The notes below the pieces were generated by a model that was not told the origin of the DNA, did no database searches, and worked only from the letters and a program-made list of their open reading frames with translations. Below, piece by piece: positions 35,242-50,200 of a stretch of 64,000 nucleotides of DNA (position 1 is its first letter; each line of letters opens with the position of its first letter). The position numbers and the translations under genes are program-made. This stretch comes from Apostichopus parvimensis (taxonomy: Eukaryota > Echinodermata > Holothuroidea > Aspidochirotida > Stichopodidae): NCBI GenBank assembly GCA_000934455.1, contig KN886612.1:1-64000 (forward strand), in the 5' to 3' direction.

Positions 35242-38200
35242 GTAAGTTAAACATATCTATGATAAAGTGCTCAATATTTGGTGGGTATCCATTTCATGCT
35301 TAGGAGATGATGCTAGAAGGAACTAAGATTTGTCTATTTGTGATTCAGATTAATTGTGATTATACCGAACCAAAATCGCAACATGTTGACCTTAATATCC
35401 ACTCATTATGTGTATCTCATTCTAGTGCATGCAGATATTACTAAGACTCCATCGAGTGGTGTCTTCCTGGAAGGTAGTGATGTTACATTGACTTGCGTTG
35501 TTGAAGGCAATTACTACGTTATATGGGAAGATTTCAATAATGCGACAGAGATTTTCATTGGCAAGGAAAAGAATACAGAGAAGAAGAAGTATGACAACTT
35601 TGAGATAAGTTCTGGTGATGGAGATTTCAGTTTAACTATTAAAGACGTCCATTTATCAGATGAAGGAACCTATATATGCAAAGACAGAGACCGACTTGCA
35701 AAAGCCACAGTGACAATCGAAGGTAATACATTGCAAAGCTCTTAAACCTATTTAAAGCTAAAAAAGCATTATAGTACTCAGTTTCAAGGCAATGAGGGAA
35801 ACAAAGCTCACGAGACAAAAATCATCATATTTTCTTAAGGAGCATGATCAACTTTTATGTCTCTGTTATTATGTCAGTCATCTGTCAATCATATCAAAAA
35901 CATTATGTTCAACCATATATTCCCACAAACGTATGATAATATTGAACTGTTACCATCTGAATCAAGGTAATATTCAATATGAATATAGTTTGCAGTTGGA
36001 ATTCGAAATTATGACACCCAGAGAGGGTACTATATTGCAGTAGTTTGTTTGTAATTTATGTAACTTTAATTGCGTTCAAGCTGGGGCCTATCATATATGT
36101 TAATCTGTCGAATACGTATCTTACATTGACAGTATTACCATACGTGTACCTCTCTGTAAAGCAATCAGAAGCTACACATGCACCACAGACAAGTACAGAG
36201 GTAAATATTACGTGTTCTGCATACAACGCTAGACCTGCTGTGTCTGTGTTCGAGCTAAGTGTCATTGGCAGTGAGAAGACGTTGAATATAACAAACGATA
36301 AATCCAATCAAAACGAAGATGGAAAAACCTATAATTCATCAGCTTCTGTTCCTTACATCATGTCAACGGAAGACATTTCTGTATATTGTCGAGTATTTAC
36401 CGCCGGACGGTCGATCAATCACACTGAAAACTTCAGTAAGTACTGTGTCATGTTAATCAATGGTATATATTTAAGCTGAAAATGGCGTGAGGGAAAAATG
36501 AATAGAAAACTGCATCAAAAGGCCTAGGAATGAGGAGCTCCATGGAAAATCTACTAAAAACTATCAATCTGTCAAGTACTCTTCTATCAAGTGACTACAA
36601 GAACCCAAAGCACAAATCTGTTAAGCCTGCCGTTGACGACATTTCCAATTCACAGGTTACTAGTTTCAATGTAATCGATGTAGACTCGTTTAACTATGGC
36701 GCTATTCAAAAGCAAATGGCCTAAAGCAGCATTTTACGTCCTTTTCTATGATATTTCTCAACCTCACTGACTACACTTTGTTATAACGACATACATTACT
36801 AGCTTATCTATTTAAATCTTACTTCAAATGGTGGCAAAAAAGTCGAAAAATTTGCAACTTTCAACTTTGTTTTTCTCCAAGATATTTTCCGTTGGGATCC
36901 CAATAAACCTCGCCCATAATATGAATATTTAAACACTACGACCATCATTGACCAATACGTAATACGACACCATGCTTGATTTGTGTACAGTCTATGGCAG
37001 TTGTACCAGGGAGTTCCATAACAACTCCCTGGTTGTACCAACGCAAAGTCTTAAATCTATTTTTAGCAACGGCTCATAACTAATCATGCATCTCTGATTG
37101 GTTGAATTCAAACTAGTGGGTTTGGGGGAACTGTATGCGATTAATTTTAAATGTGAAATTTTGTCGTGGACACTTTTTTCATTATCTGCAAATATCCTTA
37201 GTTACTCGCCAATTAACGATGTTGGCAGGGAAAAACTTGGCTAATATCTTTGTTTGCTGTTTTGTGATTGATATATGTAAAAAACTCGATGGACATGTCA
37301 AAAAAGTAGAAAACGGCGACCAAACGCAAAATGCTGCTTCAAAGTTTAAACAAAATTACAAATTGTAAATTTTATTTTAACCTTTAATTTACTTTTGATG
37401 TAGGACCTAATAAGTACCATTTTGGGCCAGTCATATCCAGTGTGTAAGGCAAACTGTTATCGCATCAGTAGTACAACAACGGACATGAAACTGCATGTGT
37501 CAATGTTTAGTTAGTAATAGTTCTACACGAACCTTGCCCTGATCAATGACAAAAAAGCTTTTAACTTTAACACAAACAGATATACCGAGATGTAACATAA
37601 CAATCTCTGGTAACGAGATTAGATGTTTATGCCAAGCTAATCCACCAGTGACCACGTATCACATGGATGTTAATGGAAATAAACATGATGGAGATGTTCT
37701 GTCTCTTGAAGAAGTCGAACCGATGAATATTAGATGTTTTGCTACAAACGAATTAGGAACCGGGCAGTCCGATCGTCTGTTTCCTGACGACATGCATAGT
37801 AAGTGTATGTGTTTTAATAGAGGCATGGATCCTATATGGAAAGTATAATGGGCAGTGCTTTTTAGTTTAGTGGTTGAAAAAAGAAAGAAAATAAGCTAGG
37901 ACCAGGCACTCATACTGTTAATCACTTTTCATGATAGTGTCCTAATACCGGAATGTATTTACAACTTCCATTTTGTTTCCTCAATGAGGGTTTTTGCTCT
38001 AAAGGAATAAGTCTAATCATCTCACATTCTTTGCTCTATGCCCCTTATCTAATGGGAAAGTATTCAGAAACCGAAACTCATTTTTCAATAGACAGAAAGA
38101 AGATGGCTTCATTATTTTAAAAACTAATTGTAAACTTTTGAATGTTTATGATATGGTTAGAACCATTTCTAATATTGTTGTCATAAATCTTTATACCAGG

Positions 38201-41200
38201 ACTTTAAGTCAATACTTTGTCATGTGAAGAAACGAAAAACCATCTTTTATTCAACTTTTCTCTCTGAAAAAGGTTTTGGTATAGTCCCAGTAGCAGTGAT
38301 CGTGTCAGTTGTTGTCTTACTGGTGGTTCTAACAGTTATATACATCAGATGTCGACGCGGTCCGAGGGAAAAGAAATCAGACGGTATTTTTGTATCTATG
38401 TACATATAATCGGATGTAATTATATGCATGCATTGATAGAAGAATTTATGGAAGGATGAATGGGTGGATTGGTAGGTGGGTGGGTGTTTGAGTGGGTCAC
38501 TGACTGCATGCTGGTATTATGCATGCCTGGCCGGATGTATTAATGCATGTGTGAATGTATCGATGGTTTCATAGATCGATAAGTGGCTGGCTGGGTTCGT
38601 GGATCTATGTGTGAATGAATGTATTCACAAATGAATGGCTGGCTGGTCGATTGGATTGCAACATGAATGGATGGATGTGATGATGGAAGAATTATCAATG
38701 TTTTAGTAAATGAATGAATGTATGGAAGAGATGCATATTTGGTACGGTATATAATTAATAGTATATTTTCCTGATAAACTATAATTCTGACAATAAAATA
38801 TATTAGTAGAGCAAGACTCCACCGTCAGGTGATACGATTGCAAAAGATAATTCTGAGGTGAACGTGTACCTATTACGATTTGTCCCTACGTTGCCAAACA
38901 ATATCGTTGTCAAACAGTAATCTTTAGTAATATTAACAGCGGTCAAATCTTTAAATCTGGAGACGAAAAGGTGCTTGCTGACGCTACATTTTGATAATAA
39001 CTTTGAATGGGTAAATTATCTGGCCTGACAAACATGATTTCCAGGTTGTTGAGAAAAAACATTCAGCGAGCTGCTGCTGTCAATAGTATCTATACTATTG
39101 AATGGTATTGATTCGCGTTTTCTGCATCCGACCCTGAAAATGAACCACTTTCTTAACTCTTAATTCTGGAAGACGATTGCTTGTCGCGTAAGTTTTCACT
39201 GTAACTGGAAGCGCACTGTCCAAATTATATTTGCACAATAATTAAAATTACTAATGATTATTCTTAAACACACAACGTACAACTGCTTAAATGCTCTTAA
39301 TTCGTCAAGTCGTATGGCACGTAACAGAGGCATTGATATTATATTACCGATAAATCTAGCTTGACATCCATCAATTAGTTTCGCAAGGAGTGCAGTTTTT
39401 ATTTCGATGTATATATTTTTCGGGTTGATAGTATTGACAATGCAAATATTAAGTACATATTGTTACACATGCCTTAGAAGCATGCAAAGAAAAGTCTTAG
39501 TTTAGATATAAATAGCCACTAGGCCAGCAATTTCGAACTAATAATACGGCATATATACATAATATACATTATACATAAGCTCATATTATGCATATCTGTG
39601 ACCTTCATCAACATTACGTTGAAGTGTATTCTTTGTCTCACGAGATAAGTTAACTTTCGTGTAAGTTTTATACCTACTAGAGGTTGTCCTTTGACAATTC
39701 TGAAAACAACAGAGGTGAGGCACTTCATATTGCTGGTGTTTTTAGTGTGGTACTCAGAAGCTCATATTGTAAAAAGAAAGTACTCTTTGTCTGATTTTCA
39801 GATCAAATGAGGTCATAAGATTAAGTTTGGAATTTTATCTCAATATGTTCGAGTCATTATACTGTAAGATCTATTGTGAATAATTTATGTAACATTTAAT
39901 GCAGCTGATCTGGAAGTATGCATCAAAGAAGGTTTTATTTATTACACTGAGCTCGTAATAATTACTTTACTATTTGAGTACGCAATCTTAGTCTCAATTT
40001 TGGAAATTGCATTCAAGCATATCTCAAACAATAGAAAAACAGTTAAATAATTTGTTTGCTTCTTTTGCTTATTTGTAACGCTTTGGGATATTGACAAAAT
40101 ATAACCGCTGATGTATTATGAACGGACTATCGTCTTCAAAATGTTTAGTTGTTAAAAAGACAATATTGATGATTTTCCTCCAACAGAAGAGCAACCTACA
40201 GTACCTGGTGCTAATGAGGGGGAAAGTGTCAATCTACTCCCTCAGCCGTGAGTAAATCGAAACAGTGCAGGGCGCAACATAGCAATTTAATACAATTCTA
40301 TAACTATTATGTGTTACTTTAATCTAACTCTTCATTGTTTCCTTGGTTACATTTGCATACCTATATGTCCTTACCTTTGTTCCAAATGAATATCCAAATG
40401 AAATTTCTTATTACTTACAATTATTATCCTCATCAATGAACACACGTAATGCGTTGTTTCTTATTTCTAGGGAAAATGAAACAGATGAAAATGGACAACA
40501 GGAAGATGGAGATGGTATTGACTGCATTTTATGAATACTACGGATAGTAAAAGTTTATGAATTTCGTTTTCAATATTTGAATCAAGTCATTGCATTCTAC
40601 TGTAATCCCGACTTTACAAAGTAAAATTTAAAACTATGAATGATTTTGATATATATGTTACCAATTGCTCAACGTTTGCCGTCAACATTCTTCCTAATGT
40701 TGACTTTGTTGCTCCTCTCTGAGAAAATGTTTCTGACGACTGGAGTTGAAGTACGATGAGTTTTATCGTTTATTTAAGATAGTAACATTTTTGGCGTAAA
40801 TCACAGTGATACACGTAACTGGTTTACATGTCTACAAAAACGACAGTAAAAACTGGGAACCATGTTAAGATCACCGTTACACGTCAGTAATTCTTAAGCT
40901 TAAGTTAACAATGGACATTTAAAACAACTATAACGCTTACATCGTAACACATTACAAACAGGTCATATGTGTTCTGTTGTTTTCTTTTAAGTAAGTCCTG
41001 ATGAAAATGAAGAAGATGGTTGGTAAGTGTTGCATTGCACAACTTTCATTTAGTAATATAGGGTAATTACCAGAATAGTCAACGCAATGTTACTGACTTT
41101 TGTTGTTGCTGATCATAGTGCTTGTCTATATAATTAATGCCATTTTACCAACGTACTTCATATTAGCTTGATATTTTGTTAAACATTAATTCTCTCCTGT

Positions 41201-44200
41201 TTTAATTTTGTCTTCCGTCTTCTTAGTGAACACACACCACCTGACAATTTAAACGATGTCAACGAAGGTATTTATAATATATTTGTTTAAATAAAAACAA
41301 AATTTCATCTGCTTCTTGTCAATAACTTACTTGTATCTTTGACCAAGAAATAAGAAGTTGTACGTATCGCCACACCATGATATAAAAATGGTTAGTGGAC
41401 ATCAATTATTGTATGGGAACAAGGCATATCCTGCACACGTGTTTACTACCAATATGAAGTATAAAACAAACTCATACAACGAACCAATAGCATAGCCACG
41501 CTTCGAACGCACACATTCTTTACGCTCTTGTTAACACTACGTACTGTTTTTGAAATATTTGTTGCGTTTTGACTAATTATTATTAAATCAAAATGATCTG
41601 ACAAGGACGGTTGGTAATATGCAAACTTCTTAAAACCATTTTCCAAAATTAATATTCAATCAAGTGTATTTGCATCTTATTTCCTGTATATTGTAATTCA
41701 AATACGATATATCGATCATATCTCTTGGCTATGACCGATAGCAAGGCGGTGTATTTATTCACCTTAATTTTGCATGGAACGGAAATCGTTCCGCAGCAAC
41801 ACACTCATTTCTACCGACTCGATACAGTCTCCGTCTTCGATCAATGAAATGTGACGCACGAAATGACCATACCGGCACCTATTCGTTATTAAATGCAAAT
41901 GGATCATTTAATTATATAATTATTTAAATAATTTGGCAAAATACATACACTGTTAAGATTACGTCTACATGTGTACTTTTCTACAATAGAAATGTCCGAG
42001 AGTAACAGTACAAATGATGAGGAAGCTTCAAGTTTTCCCCCTCAACAGTGAGTAGTCGACGGATAAATGACAATTATTATACACATTCAATTGCTTATTT
42101 TCGAGAAAACAAATGCATCATAATTTAACGTTAATATCAAACTTTTTTCTGTTTGTTATTTACTTCAGTGACTCTCCATCGCCACAAACTAACCTAACCG
42201 GTGATTTAAAAGGTACAGATTTATGAGTTTATTCCATACCTTTACTGAGAAATCCAAAATCGAGTTTGGTGGTCTTGAAAACGTGCTTAGAGGAACAGTA
42301 AACTATGGTATTTCAGAAAACCATCTGATAGTTTCCTCTACAATCAAAGTACAAAGCTGTCTTAGCTCCGAGCTGTTATAACTCACTTGCAGGTTCTACA
42401 CACCATCTCAACAATATTAACTCATTCCGGGATATATTAACTTAACACTTTCTGATATTACATAAGTCTTTGAAATAAGAAGTGTCTTATCTTCTCTTTT
42501 TCTCGAACAAAGTTATGTGGACAAACATTTATTTCAAATGAAAAATCTTACAGCTTTGTATTCTCTTACTTTAGTTTCAAATCTGTCGTCAGATGTATCA
42601 ATAAGGTATGGGGAACAATTTCAAAGGAAAAAATATATAAAGTTGGCAGTTGAAGAAGTTGTGTGTGATCAAACAACAAAAACTAAACTCATTGTCTTCA
42701 GGATTTGTGTAATCATTCGTTGGAGAGGCATGGCTAGGGACTCGACTTTTACAAAATATCAAGGATATAATATAACTATTAAATATTAATGAAAAATTTT
42801 GTGTGACATTCAATAACTTGGTTATAACAGTAAATATTGTTAATTCAATATGTTTATTGAATTCCATAGATCCACAGAAGTTCATACGTAATATCCTATT
42901 AAAAGTAAATAAAGACTGGGACATTTTCGCCATTGAAGTTTTAAACATATCAGAAAAAGTTGTGAAAGAAGCAGTGATGAGAAATGACAACTTCGCAGGT
43001 GAGACTACTTTATCTTGATTAAGAATGGTACATTTGCAAACTGGCAAATAATATTAGAAACTTATAAAAGTGTCAGATCATAATGTTTAATTGTTTTGGA
43101 TTTCGTCAGAAATTGTTTATCAAAAGTTACCGTCAGTATGATTCTAGATTATATTCAAGTACATTATACTGTTGCATGGAAATACTTCTTGCGATTGGAA
43201 ACTCATGATAATTCCTTGCAGGTCAAATAAATGCAGTTACTGAAAATATGACGTCAAACCATATCGAGATATTATACAAAAATGCAACGTTGTGTAAGCA
43301 ATTTGGCCTTGAATGCTTCAAGGACAACAACGGATGCTTGTTTCAACGTATTAGCAAGACAAAAGCTGGTAAGTATGTCCTTTTCTCAAGGTTTGTTGAG
43401 AACCATTTGTTTGAGATTGTGGTAAACCAAGAGCTTTGGAGCAAGTTCTGTTTCTAGTGAAGGGAACCTTATTTGTTGACTGTTAGCGGGGATAGAAGAT
43501 CCATGATCAAATCTCCCACAAGCTTCAAGATACTGATATATTTTGTTCTTTTGTAGCCGCCTTCAAACACTAAAATTGAATATTAGAAAGAGTAATGTCT
43601 CTACACTGTCATTACTTAACAAACTATTTTTAGAGGGGTGGTAAATACGCCCTTTAACAACGCCCGGTTTAAAGCCCATGACAAAGTTTATCATGTAACA
43701 AATTACATTCCAAAACATAAATACATTTATTGTTTAATTATAATTCGCCATGTAAATCTACACGTGTCAGGAGATAACTTCATGCTGTAAGTATGTATTA
43801 TAGTGAATGTGTTTTAACAATGTTGCTATCATACACTATATTTTATAGTTTAAATTGTAAATCTACAACACTCTGATTTTCTCTTGTCTTTAATATCTAC
43901 ACATGAAATATAAATCTTAAACGTCCCTATTCATCTCTGATGTACACCGTATTTATTTTTAAAACACAAATGGATGTGGCAGTAGATTTCTGCTATTTAT
44001 GCTGTGCAAGTTTTTAAGCAATTTGGTGCTTTCATGGATTACTTTCTTACAAACGACTCTTTCTTAAGTATTGTTTATGATTAAATTCAACTTTAAAACT
44101 AAAAGGTACTTTTCATTTTATACCTTGTTCTAGAAGCATCCCATGAGCAGGATCCTATATATATTTCAAGCAGGTTCGTTTCACTTTTTTCCTCTTTGCT

Positions 44201-47200
44201 TGAAATAAGTCTTAAAAGAAATACATCGTACGAGAACTGAGAGGAACAAAATATTCCAATCACTATTATATGTCATAATGTAGTAATTTAAACTAGACAG
44301 TTCAAATTGAAATATTTTCTTTACATTCGTCTACTGTTTTTTTTTCGTTCCCAAAGTGACGATATATTAGACTGTTGTGGAACCAGAATTGGTAAAGTTG
44401 GAATCAGCAAACTTTTGGAAGCATTCCAAATAGATCGTATTGAAACTGATGATGGTGCCACTTTATTAAAAACGTTTGAGCAGACGGATGTGATAAAGAA
44501 ACCATATGTCAATCTTCTCTGGAAACTTACAGACTGTAAAATGTATAGAGCCAGGAAAATACTTCTTTTATATTTCAAAACAGGTTTGTAAATTATAATA
44601 TTGCAAAGTAAACTACGATATTGTAAAGGTCGTACAAATTTACAATGCGTTTTTATTGCTAACGTTATATGTCTACAATGCCTTAATATTAGAATGTTCA
44701 TCGTCATCGTCATCGATATGGTCATCGTCATCACCATCGCCGCCGTCGTCGTCGTTGCCATCATCATCATCATCATGATCATTTTAATCATAATAATTAT
44801 ACGGATGGCTAGGTAATTTAGTTGCAATATCACCACCGCAAAAAATAGATGTCCCAGCTACGTTACTTTCTTTCAAATCATGTTTTAGATGTACAGCAAC
44901 TAGAGGCAACAATACGAAATAATGTGAAGAATGACTGGGAAATATTTGCAATAGAAATGTTGGACATACCAGCAAAACATGTGGTGGATGCGGTACAAAA
45001 CTACGACACTTACGAAGGTGAGGTGTACTAATTTTGTTTGAAACTGTGCATATATCGATGTCAATTATTAAATAAATACAACCCAATAGCTAGTAGTAAA
45101 ATGGAATCATCTGAAAGAAAGAAATTGTCTTGAACCTGAGTTTCAGTCCGCTACCATGGATGCTTTAGTTTTACTCCTCGACTTCATCAAGAAATAACAA
45201 ATATTTTCTACCATTGTTTGTAGATCAAATTGGAGTAGTTATCAGTAAAATGACAGCGGAACATATTGGAATTAGAGTTGGCATCAAAACTCATAACAAA
45301 TTGGATACAAAAACATTACTGTTCAGAAACCTGGAGAGCTTACACTCTGGTAAGACTTTTGGTGTGTTTCCCACTTTTTAAAATATTTTAGTTTAGAGAA
45401 GTTACGAGTTTCTATCTACATATCAGAATTAATAAAACAAAAACCGACCATATCGTGTAAGATGGCTTTTGTATGTTTGTGTACTCCCCTTAAGAACGTA
45501 TTGCACAGTATTCAAAGAATTTGTCCCAGACACGTGTTAACAACAAACAGTGATACATTTATGTGTGTTTGATATCACAAGTAAGTTGTTTTTCTCCAGT
45601 CATCATCATCGACCTCGTACGAATTGAATCACAATATAAGGTGGCACTGTGTCAGGTAGAAATTGTTCCAAATAAGTATACACGTAAAGCTTTGTCGTTG
45701 GGTTACATTTAAAATTAGAACTGTAATATCATGTATTATAGTGCCTTAGTCTCATACTTCAATTATCGACGTAACATATTACTCGCCAAATAGGAGCACT
45801 GCTCTAATAATAAATCCCCCCCCCCCAAAAAAAAAATATATAGTTTGGACATGTCTTTGAATTTCGGAGGTTTACCTACGTATCTTTTCAAAATATTTGC
45901 AAACAGCATCATGCGTAAGTTACTGAACTTATTTAAACTTCAGAAAAGTCGTCAAACGAAGAAATAATATGCCAACAAGATCCATCAACTATTGAGAGCA
46001 GGTCTGTTAACTTCCTTCATTTGTTCTATTATGTTAAATATATAAACGTGTAGTGTTTCTTTGTCTTAATGTGGCCGAAATGTATAGAAACAATGAAATA
46101 AATGCTAGCACATGTTTCAAAAACGACATTTTTTGTTTAATTTTCTATTCTCATTTCTTATTCTATTAACCATCAACTTTGATAACAAAAGGAGCGATAT
46201 GTTAAAATTATGCAGAGAACGAATTGGGAAAGTTGGGATCAGTAGACTTTTGGCAGCATTGACAGATGGCGATATTGAAACTGAAGATGAAACCAACGTC
46301 CTGGAGAAGCTGGATAAAGATGAAGTAATAGACAAAGACTGTGCAAATTTGCTCTCAAACCTTTCAGACTGCAAACTGTTTCGAGCAAGAAAAATAGTGT
46401 TTTCCTATTTAGAAGCAGGTTTGTAATAATTATTAATTAAAATATATCAAGAAAAGTGACAAAAAGTCTAAATGAATCACTGAAAGTGCTTTATTTGGTA
46501 TTAGATTGTATCGCTGCAATATGTATTCGTAAAATGATATATTTATCATAATTTCAGCACTGAATGGTTTTGCTAAAAATTCGATAATCTGAATATTCTT
46601 AACATACTGCTTCATAAATGCAGAGTTATTGATGAGGTAACGAAGTGTAATGTTCTTTACCACCCGTGCTATAAAATGTCAATAAAGCTATTTGGTATAA
46701 CTTGCTGCTCTTTTTACCATCATAACTTATTGCGAATGTGTTGCCTGTCTTCTTTGAAAATGTCCGTCCCCGTACATTGGTACAATAATATTTGCGAGGG
46801 TTGTATGTGCGTACGCGTGTTATATGAATGTGGTACATATTTTAAAAAATACCGGAAATGATCAAAATCGGTATTATTTTAACTGATGCTCTGTAAATAA
46901 AGTTAACAATTTCGGATGTGACATATTCTTGTTAAAATATTTCCTTTGAAATATATGTTTACTCTCACTCATAACAATGACTATTTCATCACAGATTTAT
47001 GGAATTATATCACCAATAACCTCTGTCCAAAAATATCTTTGGACTGGGAAATATTTGCAGTTGAAGTCCTGAAGTTGGAAAATGACCATGTTATGGATAT
47101 AATTGAACATACCAATGACGAAAAGGGTACGCCTTATTTGAATATATATTATGTTCAGCACATTGTTGTTTTAATTTTCAGTAAAAGCAACCGAGTACCG

Positions 47201-50200
47201 AGGCGGTGGAAAAGGAATACATCTAAGTTGACGGAGCACAGAGGCAAGGGAAAATGTGATTTTGATTTGATAGATAATAACGAACATAACCGCCCGTCAT
47301 CATGGATTATTGGTACATTTTCAAACTAAATGTATTGTCCTACTTTGAATGCTTTAAACCAAACGGCACAACTTCCTCTACAACAACTCCCTCTACATCC
47401 ATCTAATAATGTTGTCTTCAATTAATATTTCATTAACCCAAATGACTGTTAGTAGTTCATGCAAAGGGTAGCTTTGATATTCCGGTACCCGGAAACACCT
47501 AGACCTCTGGGGTTTGCCGCCCCTAAATGAATATTTTAATATCCCGTGCTCTTACAAATAGACTCCAGCTACTCCAGCCATTGATTGTGTCAATGTTTTA
47601 AAGTCTTATATGTGGAGAAAAAAACTCTCATTGTAATTCATGATTAAAGTTCGACGATGTACGAAAACGATGATGTGAAAGCTTATCAGTTTTAAATTGT
47701 GTAGTACCAGCTGAAAATAGCTGTCAAATTTGTATTGAAGAATATAATATACAATGGTTGCGATGGAGTTTGGATTTGAATTGTAGTTTTTCGGTAAATC
47801 TAGACTGAAGGAGCACAGAAGTCCACGGGCAGGGGACAATGTGATTGTGATTTGATATTAGGGGGGAAAGAATAGCCGCCTTGTAAAATCGATATTCGGT
47901 GCATTTTGCAACAAATTGCAGCGAATTGCTTGTTCTAAGTTGAATGTTTCCTCACAAATTGAACGTTTTCATGACCACACCTATCTGTGTTCTATATGTT
48001 AACTTTCTTCATATCTCGAAAAACGTCTGAATTGTGGAAAACAAAAGCACATTCACAATAACCAAACACAAAGAAACACAAACACAAAGAAACAAAATGG
48101 GTTATTTATTATTATTAACGAAAAGGGCAACTAACAGTTCATTCATACAAAGAGCACTGGACGCCGACAGCCATATCCTCCCGACCCGCTGCCCCTGACC
48201 GATTATTTTAATATCTGTGTTCTTGCAAATAAACTTACTAATCCAATTATTGTTTGTGTCATAGCAATTTCGAAAATTTGACGATGGGAGAAACATGAAA
48301 GTGAAGGATTAGCGAAATAACATTGGGTTAATGAATAATGGCAATAAGCTTTAAAAAGTTTATAACAAACTTTTAAAACGGTTTCAACGGAGTCTGGATT
48401 GTACCTCTATTTTACCAAAACAGTGTAAGTTGAAGTTGTTTCCTTGAACGGTGTAAAGTTAAATAACAAATTATTCAGTGAGCCAACTACTGTTAGTTGG
48501 TTGTATTGCAACTTCCTATTTCGGAAAATGCGTTCATGGTTGCTTTACTCACATCATAACAACCAATCCATCAGAAAACATAGGACTAGTCACTGGTAGA
48601 TGGTACTTCTAAATATAAGTAATGAGATTTGCATAACTTGTGATCCAGTTATGTAAATGTTGCTTACTTTTCTACAACTACAGACTTTAATCCATTTCGT
48701 AATGAATTGTGCAAAATAAATTTCTTTTCTATTAACTTTTCAGGGCAGATTCTGAGTATGTTTAGAAAATGGAGATCTATACGTGGTCAGCAGGAGAAAG
48801 CTTTTAAGCCGTTTCTGCAAGACCTCATCGAAGATAACGAGCTCAGCGGTAAAATAATGTCAAAAGACAACAGACTAAAAGATGGCACTGCTTTGAAAGG
48901 TATAAAACATTGAGTCGATATGATCTGAGTTTTCATCCTAAATAAATGTAGACAAATTATAATGAAGTACGAATTGGAGACACGTTCTGCTAAGTATATT
49001 CCAGAAAATAAAATTGTCTTAACGTGTTGTGTAATTTTAAATTAAGTCACGATCTTCCAGTATGTTAATTGAATATGTGTTTCGGAAAGCATGGTTGAAA
49101 TGTCTAGCTTCTTGAAAACTCGCTTCGCTTAATCGGTGCATTAGCTNNNNNNNNNNNNNNNNNNNNNNNNNNNNNNNNNNNNNNNNNNNNNNNNNNCTTT
49201 AATCCATTTCGTAATGAATTGTGCAAAATAAATTTCTTTTCTATTAACTTTTCAGGGCAGATTCTGAGTATGTTTAGAAAATGGAGATCTAAACGTGGTC
49301 AGCTGGAGACAGTTTCTATTCCGTTTCTGCGAGACCTCATCGAAGATAACGAATTCAGCGGTAAAATAATGTCAAAAGAAAACATACTAAAAGATGTCAC
49401 TGCTTTGAAAGGTATAAAACATTGATTTCATATTAACTAAGTTATCATCTTAAGTCAATGTAAACAAATTGTAATGAAGTACGAATTGGAGACACGTTCT
49501 GCTAAGTATATTTCAGAAAATAAAATTGTCTTAACGTGATGCGTAATTTCAAATTAAGTCACGAACTTCCAATATGTTAATTTAAGTATTTGTTTCGGAT
49601 AGCGTGGTTGAATATTTAGATTCTTGAAAACTCGCCTTGCTTCATCAGTGTATTAGCTACATTGAGCGATGTAATGAATGTTGTCATGAAAGACCTATTA
49701 TTCCGATGCGGGTCTATGGCATTAGTACCTGGCATGTGAACAACTGCTTGTATTTTCTATGGTGGGAAGAGGATAGAAGGAAATAATTAGAACTATTGCG
49801 AGTAATTAAATTTACATATAATTTACATATGCATTATATTAGTAGGCACATTATTACTATTACTTGACTTGACACAAGGAATTAACGCTGTATAGAAAAG
49901 AAAAATGTGATAAGCATGAAAATAGTTTGTGCCTAACGATGTCCAACACATCTTTAAGCACTAATATCAGCTTGGTATTCTCGTCGCAATTTAACAAATG
50001 ACATCATTTGAATAATGTGTATTGTTTTTCATATCATTGTCAGGAATATATGGGAGCAGGCAATTAAACCAATAGGCAGAATATTGTTCTTAATTTATTA
50101 CTTTTTTTCAAGTCTCATACCTCAAAGTTATCATCACATTGAAACATTATTGATTAAGAGACTGTAACATTTTGGATTCTTCCTACTACAAACCAATACA

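Noticed and set aside
37005-37031. Short perfect hairpin (CCAGGGAGTT and its complement) in a receptor B intron
   Set aside because: Ten-base arms alone, no flanking structure; common by chance or a relic of a small element.
48744-48899. An extra, fifth Death half-exon in receptor B
   Set aside because: It is identical to copy A and sits against a gap followed by the proper copy B version, so an assembly fault is more likely than a real exon.
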